6,197 nucleotides of DNA, taken from assembly GCA_005884335.1 (NCBI GenBank), contig VBCJ01000222.1:1-6197 (forward strand). Reading direction: 5' to 3'. The position numbers and the translations under genes were made by a program. Every line of letters begins with the position of its first letter. Position 1 is the first letter of the stretch. The notes beneath the pieces are model-generated. The model was not told the origin of the DNA. It worked only from the letters and a program-made list of their open reading frames with translations, and did no database searches. The DNA is from Betaproteobacteria bacterium (GTDB lineage: Bacteria; Pseudomonadota; Gammaproteobacteria; Burkholderiales; SG8-39). Below are positions 1 through 6,197 of the stretch, in pieces.

Positions 1-54
1 GGCTGCGACGACCACGGCGCCGACGCCCAGGAGGCCGACCTGAAGTTCGCTCAT
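1..54 (-). CDS. zipA: Cell division protein ZipA, N-terminal fragment (cut by window edge)
   Basis: Only the first 18 codons are visible, reading MSELQVGLLGVGAVVVAA. This short acidic/polar start runs straight into a hydrophobic stretch, as expected for the single N-terminal membrane anchor of ZipA, whose cytoplasmic C-terminal domain binds the tail of FtsZ and tethers the Z-ring to the inner membrane. The ATG lies two bases after the smc stop codon. There is no good Shine-Dalgarno sequence in the last dozen bases before it, so translation is probably coupled to smc (inference). The order smc-zipA-ligA is a known arrangement in beta- and gammaproteobacteria, and that context carries much of the call. 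With so few residues, another small membrane-anchored protein cannot be excluded. Confidence 0.75.
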   Translation of the reverse strand, partial: MSELQVGLLGVGAVVVAA

Positions 55-56
55 GA

Positions 57-3000
57 TCAGGCGACGGCGGGTTCTTCCCGCAGCTTCAATGCTTCCTCGA
101 TGTCCACCGCCACGACCCTCGACACGCCTCGCTCCTGCATGGTGACGCCGATCAGCTGGTGCGCCATCTCCATGGTGATCTTGTTGTGGCTGATGAACAG
201 GAACTGGGTCTGCTGCGACATTTTCTCGACCAGATCGCAGAAGCGTTCGGTGTTGGCGTCATCGAGCGGCGCGTCGACCTCGTCGAGCAGGCAGAACGGC
301 GCGGGGTTGAGCTGAAAAAAGGAAAACACCAGGGCAATCGCGGCGAGCGCCTTCTCCCCGCCCGAGAGCAGGTGGATGGTGGTGTTCTTTTTTCCGGGGG
401 GACGCCCCATGACTTGCACACCGCAATCGAGAATTTCCTCGCCCGTCATGATGAGCTGGGCCTCGCCCCCGCCAAAGAGGGCCGGAAACATCTCGCCAAA
501 CCCGCGATTCACCGCGTCGAACGTGGTTTGCAGCAGCGCTCGCGTTTCGCGGTCGATACGGCGGATGGCGTTCTCAAGGGTCTCCAGCGCCGCGGTGAGG
601 TCGGCCGCCTGGGCGTCGAGAAACTGCTTGCGTTCCTGGTTCGCGGTGAGCTCCTCCAGCGCCGCCATGTTGATCGCTCCGAGCTCGGCGATCAAATGGG
701 TGAGGCGCGTGATCTCGCCCTGCAGCGACGCGGCCTTCTGGCCTTCTTTCATTGCTGCCGCCAACGCAGCTTCGTCCGCGCCCGCCTCGCGAAGCTGCTG
801 CGCAAACTGCTCGCTCGCAATTCGCGCCGCCTGCTCCTTCAGCCTCAGGTCCGCGATGCGATCGCGCAGCGGCTGGAGCTCCTGCTCGCAGGCAAGTCGC
901 GCCTCTTCGGAGGAGCGCAGCGCGCCGGCGATCTCTTCCTGGCGGCTCCGTGCTGCCGCCAGGGATTGCTCCCGGGCCAGCCGCGCCGCCAGAGCGCTTT
1001 GAAGCTGGGTCCGCAGCACTTGGTCGTCCACGCCGGCCAGCTCAATCTGGAGCTGTTCAAGGCTTCGATCGGCATTTTTCACATGCTCTAGTAATACTTT
1101 AGATGATCTTTCTATTTCACTGATTTTACTTATACAATCCTTTTCAAAATAGCCCGCTTGCTGAACTTCGCGCTCCGCCTGCAACACGGCTTGGCGCTGC
1201 GCCTCCAGCTTGCGCCCTGCCGCGTCCTCCTCCTCCCGAGTCGATTCCAGCTTACGGTAAAGTGCATCGATCTCGCTCTGGTGCCGCTCTAAGCCGGCCT
1301 CCGCAGCCGCCTGGGCGGCGCGTTCCTGGGCCTGCTGCGCCTCGATTTCACCGAGTTCTCCGTCGATCTGCCGGCTCCGCTCCCGATACCGCTCCTGGCC
1401 CTGAGTCAGCTTCAGATTCTCAAGTTGACGCTCGTGATGGCGCTGTTTGAGCGCCGTCCCCGCCACCCGCAGCTTGGCGAGGCCTTCGTCGTGCTCGGCG
1501 AGCGAAAGCTCCAGCCCGGAGAGTTCCGCGCGCCTTTTCTCGATCGAATCCCCATGCCCGCGCGCCTCCCCCTCCAAGGCTTCGATTTCGCGCTGCCGAG
1601 CAAGAATTCCGGTGTCCGCCGGATCGGGCGCGTGAAAGCTCACGCCGAAGCGGCTGAACTGGTGGCCCTCGCGGTTGATCAGCACCGCCTGCGGCGACAA
1701 CCCCAAGCGGGTCATCAGCCGCGGCACGCCCTCCACGACGTAGTAGGGTGCAAGCCAGGCCGCGATGACACCGCTTACCGCGGGTTCAACGGCTTCGACG
1801 TAGTCGGCAAGCGGTTTCAGTCCCGGCTCGAGGGCCAGCTTTGCATCGGTTCCAGGGAGAAAGGCGCTGACCCTCGCAGGAGGCGGGTCATCGAGCAGGC
1901 GCTGCAACAACTCGGGGTCGGACATCTCCATTGCATGCAGGCGCTCGCCCAAGGCCGATTCCACCGCCGCTTCCCACCCGGCTTGGACGCGAATTTTCTG
2001 CCACAAACGCGGTTTTGACGCCAGCTGATGCCGGCCGATCCAATCCTGGATCTTGCTGTTCTCTTCGACTAGGTTCTGGATTTTCTGGAGCGTGAGCAAC
2101 CTGCCCTCCAGGGCCGAAAACTCGCGCTCGAGCATCTGCAAACTGTCGACGCACGCGCGGCGCCGCCGGTCCAGGGCCTCGCGCGCCGCTTCGAGCTGGG
2201 CGAGCAGCGCTTCCTGGCGGGAAAGCTCGGCGCTGCTTTGCGCCAGCTCCTGCGCCAAGCGCTCCAGCAATTGCGCATCGGGTGCAACCAACTCGGCCCG
2301 CTCGGCGAGCAATCTCTCCTCGCGCTGCTCCAGTCCTTGCAGCGTCTTGCCCGCATGCTCGAGGTGCGTCTGTTCCACCTGGAACGCCTGCTCGGCCTGG
2401 GCGATGCGCTCGCGCTCGCCCGCGATTCTTCCCTGGAGCAGGCGGGCCGCCTGCTGCGTTTGCGGCAGCTTGACCTGCTCCTCGTCGTGTTTGCGCTTGG
2501 CTTGCTCTAGGGCGTCTCGCGACTCCCGGAGGCGCGCCTCCCAGGCCAGGCGCGCGTCGCCCTGCTCAACCTCGCTCTGCCGCCCGGCGTCGCGCTGCGC
2601 GCGAAGTTGCGCAAGCTGCGCGTCGAGACGCTGCCGGGTATCGGCTACGAAGCGTATTTCGGTTTCAAGGCGGGAGACGTCGGCGTTGGCGCCGTAGAGC
2701 TCCCCTTGCGCTGCGCTCAGTGCGTCCCCCGAAGCGTAGTGCTCTGCCCGCGCCTGCTCGAGATCGCGCTCGATTTCGCGCAGCCGCGCGGTCTCGGATT
2801 CGAGGTCAGTCGCGCTGTGCTCGATTTCGCGCGCATGGCGCTGCGCCTCGGCCTCCGCATCGTTGCGGCGCAGGAGCCACAGCAGGTTCTGTTTTTGCGC
2901 CCGATCGGTCGAAAGCTCGTTGTATCGTCGCGCGACCGCGGCCTGCTTTTCCAGCCGCTCGATCTGTGACCCGAGCTCCTGGCGGATGTCGGCGAGACGC

Positions 3001-3575
3001 GCGAGGTTGTCGCGGGTGTCGGCGAGCCGATGCTCGGTTTCGCGCCGCCGCTCCTTGTACTTGGACACTCCCGCCGCTTCCTCGAGAAACACGCGCAATT
3101 CCTCGGGTCTCGCCTCGATGATGCGCGAGATCATTCCCTGCTCGATGATGGCGTAGGCACGCGGGCCCAGGCCCGTGCCGAGAAAAATGTCCTGCACGTC
3201 GCGGCGGCGGACGTGCGTGTTGTTGATGAAATAGGAGGATTCGCCGTCCCGCTGCAGGACGCGCTTCACCGAGATCTCGGCGTACTGGGACCATTGGCCC
3301 GCCGCCCTGCCGAGGCTGTTGTCGAAGAACAACTCGACGCTCGCCCGCGCCACGGGCTTTCGCAGGGACGAACCGTTGAAGATCACGTCCTGCATCGAGT
3401 CCCCGCGCAGAGCCGAGGCGCGCGACTCCCCGAGAACCCACCGGACGGCGTCGATGATGTTCGACTTCCCGCACCCGTTCGGACCGACCACGCCGACCAG
3501 TTGCCCCGGAATGCTCACCGTGGACGGATCGACGAAGGACTTGAACCCGGCGAGCCTGATTTGTGTGAGCCGCAC
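57..3575 (-). CDS. smc: Chromosome partition protein Smc (condensin ATPase)
   Basis: A complete 1172-residue SMC protein, the usual bacterial length. SMC dimers, with the ScpA/ScpB subunits (not in this window), entrap and extrude DNA to compact and segregate the chromosome. The N-terminal head has Walker A GPNGCGKS at residues 31-38 and a Q-loop glutamine near 146 (IIEQG). A long coiled-coil arm rich in Glu, Arg, Gln, Ala and Leu follows. The hinge lies at about 505-650 (from about IQDWIGRHQL to VSFHAPDPADTG), and the return arm runs to about 1000. The C-terminal head has the ABC signature LSGGEK at about 1070-1075, Walker B with catalytic glutamate CLLDEVD (D1098, E1099), the D-loop APLDDAN and the H-loop histidine at about 1130 (ISHN). 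All ATPase motifs are intact. The GTG start is chosen because MRLTQIRLAGFKSFVDP is the canonical family N-terminus; it has no clear Shine-Dalgarno (TCTCCTGCTAGC precedes it). Residues 809-834 are encoded by an unusual AT-rich patch. The gene probably forms an operon with zipA downstream. Confidence 0.98.
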   Translation of the reverse strand: MRLTQIRLAGFKSFVDPSTVSIPGQLVGVVGPNGCGKSNIIDAVRWVLGESRASALRGDSMQDVIFNGSSLRKPVARASVELFFDNSLGRAAGQWSQYAEISVKRVLQRDGESSYFINNTHVRRRDVQDIFLGTGLGPRAYAIIEQGMISRIIEARPEELRVFLEEAAGVSKYKERRRETEHRLADTRDNLARLADIRQELGSQIERLEKQAAVARRYNELSTDRAQKQNLLWLLRRNDAEAEAQRHAREIEHSATDLESETARLREIERDLEQARAEHYASGDALSAAQGELYGANADVSRLETEIRFVADTRQRLDAQLAQLRAQRDAGRQSEVEQGDARLAWEARLRESRDALEQAKRKHDEEQVKLPQTQQAARLLQGRIAGERERIAQAEQAFQVEQTHLEHAGKTLQGLEQREERLLAERAELVAPDAQLLERLAQELAQSSAELSRQEALLAQLEAAREALDRRRRACVDSLQMLEREFSALEGRLLTLQKIQNLVEENSKIQDWIGRHQLASKPRLWQKIRVQAGWEAAVESALGERLHAMEMSDPELLQRLLDDPPPARVSAFLPGTDAKLALEPGLKPLADYVEAVEPAVSGVIAAWLAPYYVVEGVPRLMTRLGLSPQAVLINREGHQFSRFGVSFHAPDPADTGILARQREIEALEGEARGHGDSIEKRRAELSGLELSLAEHDEGLAKLRVAGTALKQRHHERQLENLKLTQGQERYRERSRQIDGELGEIEAQQAQERAAQAAAEAGLERHQSEIDALYRKLESTREEEDAAGRKLEAQRQAVLQAEREVQQAGYFEKDCISKISEIERSSKVLLEHVKNADRSLEQLQIELAGVDDQVLRTQLQSALAARLAREQSLAAARSRQEEIAGALRSSEEARLACEQELQPLRDRIADLRLKEQAARIASEQFAQQLREAGADEAALAAAMKEGQKAASLQGEITRLTHLIAELGAINMAALEELTANQERKQFLDAQAADLTAALETLENAIRRIDRETRALLQTTFDAVNRGFGEMFPALFGGGEAQLIMTGEEILDCGVQVMGRPPGKKNTTIHLLSGGEKALAAIALVFSFFQLNPAPFCLLDEVDAPLDDANTERFCDLVEKMSQQTQFLFISHNKITMEMAHQLIGVTMQERGVSRVVAVDIEEALKLREEPAVA
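1074..1151 (-). other. AT-rich, rare-codon patch inside smc
   Basis: Hand counting gives about 18 G or C in the 70 bases at 1081-1150 (about 26%), whereas the flanking smc sequence is roughly two-thirds GC. The frame stays open. It encodes residues 809-834 of Smc, from YFEKDC to EHVKN, in the C-terminal coiled-coil arm. Codons are of a kind scarce in the rest of the gene: ATA twice, AGT twice, AGA, TCA, TCT, GTA, TTA and CTA within about 20 codons. The peptide still looks like ordinary SMC coiled coil, so the oddity is mainly at the DNA and codon level. Possible explanations are a short recombination tract from an AT-richer relative, a cluster of slow codons, or an embedded DNA signal. The sequence does not decide between them. 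Confidence 0.7.
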
Positions 3576-3603
3576 GCTAGCAGGAGACGCTACGAATCCA
3601 GGT

Positions 3604-3627
3604 AAAAGAAAACCGGCCGTCAGCCGG
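3604..3627 (-). terminator. Terminator-like hairpin with T-tract in the smc leader
   Basis: On the minus strand CCGGC, a five-base loop TGACG and GCCGG form a short GC-only stem (3613-3617 pairs with 3623-3627). It is followed at once by TTTTCTTTT (3612-3604). The stem can be lengthened by two A-U pairs beyond a U-U mismatch. This is the shape of an intrinsic terminator acting on leftward transcription, but it sits about 30 bases before the smc start rather than after a gene. It could be an attenuator for smc, a block on stray leftward transcripts from the queF promoter region, or chance. A five-base-pair core is short for an efficient terminator. Confidence 0.45.
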
Positions 3628-3628
3628 A

Positions 3629-3659
3629 TTCATCGTCGATAAAACGGAGCCCCTATAAT
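3629..3659 (+). promoter_or_regulatory. Probable sigma-70 promoter of the queF-dapC-dapD operon
   Basis: A perfect -10 hexamer TATAAT lies at 3654-3659, about 30 bases before the queF ATG. This predicts a transcript start near 3666 and a leader of about 25 bases. No good -35 element is present: TTCATC at 3629-3634 matches TTGACA at only three positions, with a long 19-base spacer. The promoter may therefore depend on an activator or on the strength of the -10 alone. The assignment rests on the -10 match and its position in the divergent spacer. Confidence 0.6.
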
Positions 3660-3660
3660 A
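3655..3660 (-). promoter_or_regulatory. Possible leftward -10 element overlapping the queF -10
   Basis: The minus strand of the queF -10 region reads TATTAT, keeping the important A at position 2 and T at position 6 of the -10 consensus. A leftward transcript from here would start near 3648 and run through the hairpin at 3604-3627 before reaching smc. I see no matching -35 element 16-18 bases upstream on that strand. It could be the smc promoter or a by-product of -10 symmetry. No better smc promoter is apparent in the 114-base spacer. Confidence 0.3.
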
Positions 3661-3689
3661 CCACCTCCCACTTCGCACCCGGACCCTGA

Positions 3690-4106
3690 ATGCCGTCCAA
3701 GCCGAGCAAGTCGCTCGAGAGTTTTCCCAATCCGAGCCCGCGCCGCGACTACTTGATCCGGATGCAGATCCCGGAGTTCACCTGCCTGTGCCCGAAGACC
3801 GGACAGCCGGACTTCGCAACGCTTTTTCTCGACTATGTGCCGGATCGCAAGTGCGTGGAATTGAAGAGCCTCAAACTCTATATCTGGTCCTACAGGAACG
3901 AAGGCGCGTTTCACGAAGCAGTCACCAACCGGATCTGCGATGACCTCGTGAAGCTGCTCGCGCCGCGGTTCCTGCGTCTTGCCGCCCGGTTTTACGTGCG
4001 CGGGGGAATTTTCACAAGCGTGGTGGCCGAGCATCGCAAGAAAGGCTGGAAACCCGCCCCCGGCTTGGAGCTTGAGCCGATCGACGAGCGGCAGAGCACG
4101 CGCTGA
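3690..4106 (+). CDS. queF: NADPH-dependent 7-cyano-7-deazaguanine reductase QueF (type I, short form)
   Basis: A 138-residue cytoplasmic enzyme that reduces the nitrile of preQ0 to the amine preQ1 using NADPH (EC 1.7.1.13), the step before tRNA-guanine transglycosylase inserts preQ1 on the way to queuosine. The active-site segment PEFTCLCPKTGQPDFA covers about residues 28-43. C34 is the expected nucleophile that forms the thioimide with the nitrile, and D41 is the expected general acid. The QueF signature ELKSLKLY is at 57-64 and the conserved FHE at 74-76. The size and single T-fold domain match the type I (unimodular) family, not the longer two-domain E. coli type. The ATG start gives the common SFPNP N-terminus; only a weak GGA lies upstream at 3681-3683. 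It is the first gene of a rightward operon, with dapC starting 10 bases after its stop. No preQ1 riboswitch fits in the short leader. Confidence 0.96.
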   Translation: MPSKPSKSLESFPNPSPRRDYLIRMQIPEFTCLCPKTGQPDFATLFLDYVPDRKCVELKSLKLYIWSYRNEGAFHEAVTNRICDDLVKLLAPRFLRLAARFYVRGGIFTSVVAEHRKKGWKPAPGLELEPIDERQSTR

Positions 4107-4116
4107 GAGCGGCACC

Positions 4117-5307
4117 GTGAATCCCCGACTGCAGTCGCTGCAGCCCTACCCGTTCGAGAAACTGCACAGTCTTTTCGAGGGCGTGGAGCCGAACCGGGGG
4201 CTTGCGCACATCAGTCTGGGCATCGGCGAGCCGCGGCACGCGACGCCCGAGCTGATCAAGCGCGCATTGTCGGAGAACCTCGCGAAGCTCGCCTCCTACC
4301 CTCCCACGGCGGGCGGCGATGCGCTGCGCGAGGCGATCGCCGATTGGCTGGTACTGCGCTACGGCCTGCGTTCGATCGACTGGAAGACCGAGGTGCTGCC
4401 GGTCAACGGCTCGCGCGAGGCGCTGTTCGCCCTTGCGCAGACCGTCGTCGATCCGGTACGCCACGATGCCGTGGTGGTCTGCCCCAATCCCTTCTATCAG
4501 ATTTACGAGGGCGCGGCGCTGCTTGCCGGCGCGCGCCCGCACTACGTGAACACCACTGCCGAACGCGGATTCGCCGCCGACTATGCTTCGATTCCGGAAG
4601 ATGTGTGGCGCCGGACGCAGCTGCTCTACGTCTGCTCGCCGGGCAATCCGACCGGAAAGGTGCTGGACCTTGCCGAGTGGAAGGAAATTTTCGCGCTCGC
4701 CGATCGCCATGGATTCATCATTGCGTCAGACGAGTGCTATTCCGAGATCTATTTCGACGAAGCCGCGCCGCCGCTGGGAGCCCTTCAGGCGGCTGCGCGA
4801 CTGGGTCGCGGGTTCGAGCGATTGGTGATGTTCTCCAGCCTGTCCAAGCGCTCGAACGTTCCGGGCATGCGCTCGGGCTTTGTCGCCGGAGACGCGGCTA
4901 TCCTCAGGGCATTCCTGCTCTATCGCACCTACCATGGCGGGGCCATGAGCCCGGCCGTGCAGGAGGCCAGCATCGCCGCCTGGCGCGACGAAGCCCATGT
5001 GCGCGAAAACCGCAGGAAATACGCAGAGAAATTTGCCCGTGTGGCGCCGCTCATGCAGACGGCGCTCGAAGTCGGGCTTCCCGACGCCGGTTTTTATCTG
5101 TGGGCCCATACCTCCGTCGCCGATACCGATTTCGCCCGGCGCCTCTACGGCGAGCAGAACGTCACCGTGCTCCCCGGGAGTTTCCTCGCGCGCGAGTCGA
5201 ACGGGGTCAATCCGGGCGCGAGCTACGTAAGAATGGCGCTGGTGGCGGACATCGACGAATGTCTCGAAGCGGCCCGTCGTATCGTAGAATTCACCAGGAA
5301 ACTATGA
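4117..5307 (+). CDS. dapC: N-succinyldiaminopimelate aminotransferase DapC
   Basis: A 396-residue fold-type I PLP aminotransferase. DapC uses glutamate to aminate N-succinyl-2-amino-6-ketopimelate to N-succinyl-LL-diaminopimelate (EC 2.6.1.17) in lysine and peptidoglycan precursor synthesis. Visible motifs: GIGEPRHATP near 35-44; NPFYQIYEG near 124-132, with a PLP-stacking tyrosine; SPGNPTG at 174-180 (N177); SDECYSE at 204-210 (D205 binds the pyridine nitrogen, Y208 the PLP hydroxyl); SSLSKRSN with Schiff-base lysine K244; GMRSG at 250-254; and a substrate-carboxylate arginine in YVRMAL (R372). The GTG at 4117 is preferred because it gives the family's PRLQSLQPYPFEKL N-terminus and the usual length; the ATG at 3979 in this frame lies deep inside queF. 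A weak GAG at 4107-4109 may serve as ribosome binding site. It overlaps dapD by ATGA, the next gene of the same pathway, which supports DapC over other class I aminotransferases. Confidence 0.93.
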   Translation: MNPRLQSLQPYPFEKLHSLFEGVEPNRGLAHISLGIGEPRHATPELIKRALSENLAKLASYPPTAGGDALREAIADWLVLRYGLRSIDWKTEVLPVNGSREALFALAQTVVDPVRHDAVVVCPNPFYQIYEGAALLAGARPHYVNTTAERGFAADYASIPEDVWRRTQLLYVCSPGNPTGKVLDLAEWKEIFALADRHGFIIASDECYSEIYFDEAAPPLGALQAAARLGRGFERLVMFSSLSKRSNVPGMRSGFVAGDAAILRAFLLYRTYHGGAMSPAVQEASIAAWRDEAHVRENRRKYAEKFARVAPLMQTALEVGLPDAGFYLWAHTSVADTDFARRLYGEQNVTVLPGSFLARESNGVNPGASYVRMALVADIDECLEAARRIVEFTRKL

Positions 5308-6140
5308 GCTCGCCCGCGATACAGAAGCTCCAGAGCACCGTCGAAGAGGCCTGGGAGGATCGCGCCCGCCTCGCACCGGGCTCGGCGCCCGCGAAAACCC
5401 GCAGGGCCGTCGCGCAGGTGCTCGATGAGCTCGACCAAGGCGGGCTTCGGGTCGCGGAAAAGCTCGACGGCGCCTGGCACACGCACCAATGGATCAAGAA
5501 GGCGGTGCTGCTGTCGTTCCGGCTGGAAGACAACCGGCCGATTCGCGCCGGATCTCTCCAGTTCTACGACAAGGTCCCGACCAAGTTCGGTCGCTACGAC
5601 CGCGCGCGTTTCAGGCGAGGGGGATTCCGAGTCGTGCCTCCCGCCGTGGCGCGCCGTGGAGCGTACATCGCAAAAAACGTCGTGCTCATGCCTTCCTACG
5701 TCAATGTCGGCGCCTACGTGGACGAAGGCACGATGGTCGATACCTGGGCCACGGTGGGTTCGTGCGCCCAGATCGGCAGGAACGTACACCTTTCGGGGGG
5801 CGTGGGCATCGGCGGGGTCCTCGAGCCCTTGCAGGCAAACCCCACCATCGTCGAAGACAATTGTTTCGTGGGCGCGCGCTCGGAGATCGTCGAAGGCGTC
5901 ATCGTCGAGGAGAACGCGGTCATCTCGATGGGCGTGTTCATCGGGGCGAGCACCCGGATTCTCGACCGGGCCAGCGGCAAAATTCTCTACGGGCGGATTC
6001 CGGCCGGGTCGGTGGTCGTGCCCGGCACCCTGCCCTCCGCGGACGGCAAATACGGCCTATACTGTGCGGTGATCGTGAAACAGGTCGACGCCAAGACCCG
6101 CGCGAAGACCGGCATCAACGAGCTGTTGCGCGGCGAGTAG
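5304..6140 (+). CDS. dapD: 2,3,4,5-tetrahydropyridine-2,6-dicarboxylate N-succinyltransferase DapD
   Basis: A 278-residue cytoplasmic enzyme, close to the usual 270-275. It transfers succinyl from succinyl-CoA to tetrahydrodipicolinate (EC 2.3.1.117), opening the ring and committing the succinylase branch of diaminopimelate/lysine synthesis; its product feeds DapC. Residues 1-105 form the mostly helical N-terminal domain, with LQSTVEEAWEDR at 9-20 and the FYDKVPTKF region at 87-95. From about 110 to 245 imperfect hexapeptide repeats form a left-handed beta-helix (VVPPAVARRGAYI, VLMPSYVNVGAYVD, MVDTWATVGSCAQIG, VGIGGVLEP, FVGARSEIVEGV, VISMGVFIG). MVDTWATVGS (144-153) and GARSEIVEG (190-198) hold the conserved acidic residues of the active site, which in this family lies between subunits of a trimer. 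The ATG overlaps the dapC TGA (ATGA), with AGGAA at 5296-5300 just upstream, so translation is likely coupled to dapC. Confidence 0.98.
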   Translation: MSSPAIQKLQSTVEEAWEDRARLAPGSAPAKTRRAVAQVLDELDQGGLRVAEKLDGAWHTHQWIKKAVLLSFRLEDNRPIRAGSLQFYDKVPTKFGRYDRARFRRGGFRVVPPAVARRGAYIAKNVVLMPSYVNVGAYVDEGTMVDTWATVGSCAQIGRNVHLSGGVGIGGVLEPLQANPTIVEDNCFVGARSEIVEGVIVEENAVISMGVFIGASTRILDRASGKILYGRIPAGSVVVPGTLPSADGKYGLYCAVIVKQVDAKTRAKTGINELLRGE

Positions 6141-6156
6141 CAACCGGCTGCGCCTC

Positions 6157-6162
6157 GAGGAG
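6157..6162 (+). promoter_or_regulatory. Strong ribosome binding site for the gene after dapD
   Basis: GAGGAG ends five bases before the ATG at 6168, the clearest Shine-Dalgarno sequence in the window. It fixes the start of the next gene. The 27-base gap after dapD shows no terminator hairpin, so the gene is probably on the same transcript but can be translated on its own. Confidence 0.75.
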
Positions 6163-6167
6163 ATCCC

Positions 6168-6197
6168 ATGTCCGCGATGAAGCGATTGTTCCAGCTG
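6168..6197 (+). CDS. Start of an unidentified gene; possibly a PilT/PilU-type pilus retraction ATPase
   Basis: Ten codons are visible, reading MSAMKRLFQL, before the window ends. The ATG is well supported by the GAGGAG ribosome binding site and the intergenic position. The peptide resembles the first helix of PilT/PilU-family type IV pilus ATPases, which often begin with a short amphipathic segment of the form M-x-x-M-x-R-L-F. From memory such a gene can sit between dapD and dapE in some betaproteobacteria. It does not look like the start of DapE or of the ArsC-like protein sometimes found here. Ten residues cannot prove a family, so the product is a guess. Confidence 0.4.
   Translation, partial: MSAMKRLFQL

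Noticed and set aside
159..1091. Long plus-strand open frame (310 codons) opposite smc
   Set aside because: It lies wholly antisense to a well-supported smc coding region, its peptide is low-complexity Arg/Leu/Gln-rich with no recognisable domain, and such open antisense frames are expected in GC-rich DNA.
3660..3689. preQ1 riboswitch ahead of queF
   Set aside because: Only about 25 bases separate the predicted transcript start from the ATG, too few for the hairpin and A-rich tail of a preQ1 aptamer. None is seen.
3630..4115. Minus-strand open frame (161 codons) covering queF
   Set aside because: It mirrors the queF reading frame, whose active-site motifs are clear. The antisense peptide has no family features and no ribosome binding site.
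3979..4116. Earlier ATG start for dapC at 3979
   Set aside because: It would add 46 residues encoded inside queF in another frame and unlike any aminotransferase N-terminus. The GTG at 4117 gives the expected family start.
4127..4145. Palindrome GACTGCAGTC and repeated CTGCAG at the start of dapC
   Set aside because: It encodes the ordinary LQSLQ segment of DapC. It is short and explained by coding sequence, with no sign of an operator.
4344..5303. Extension of the dapD frame upstream through dapC
   Set aside because: The frame is open for 320 codons before the dapD ATG, but the peptide is Arg/Ala-rich out-of-frame dapC. The ATGA overlap with AGGAA upstream gives the normal DapD start and length.

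Overview
The window is a GC-rich (roughly two-thirds GC by eye), tightly packed housekeeping segment of a proteobacterial chromosome. The start of a zipA-like gene directly behind smc, a short type I QueF, and a proteobacterial-type dapC-dapD pair all point to a betaproteobacterium or a close relative. No genus can be named from the sequence alone.

Layout. The left 3.6 kb is read leftwards: a complete smc gene (GTG start at 3575, stop at 57-59), followed after 2 bases by the first 18 codons of a probable zipA that runs off the left edge. The right 2.5 kb is read rightwards as an apparent operon: queF (3690-4106), dapC (GTG start at 4117, 10 bases after the queF stop), dapD (5304-6140, ATGA overlap with dapC), and after 27 bases the first 10 codons of another gene with a strong ribosome binding site, possibly a PilT/PilU-type pilus ATPase. 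The two units diverge from a 114-base spacer (3576-3689). This spacer holds a perfect TATAAT, which also reads as TATTAT on the other strand, and a leftward terminator-like hairpin with a T-tract ahead of smc.

How the genes fit together. Smc (chromosome organisation and segregation) and ZipA (FtsZ membrane anchor) belong to chromosome and cell-cycle functions. DapD and DapC are consecutive steps of the succinylase branch of the diaminopimelate/lysine pathway, which feeds peptidoglycan and protein synthesis. QueF makes preQ1 for queuosine tRNA modification and appears to share the dap transcript without an evident biochemical link.

No mobile element, CRISPR array, RNA gene or new multi-gene system is visible. 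The points worth a second look are small: a very AT-rich, rare-codon patch inside the otherwise GC-rich smc gene (1074-1151), the symmetric -10 element, and the hairpin in the smc leader.
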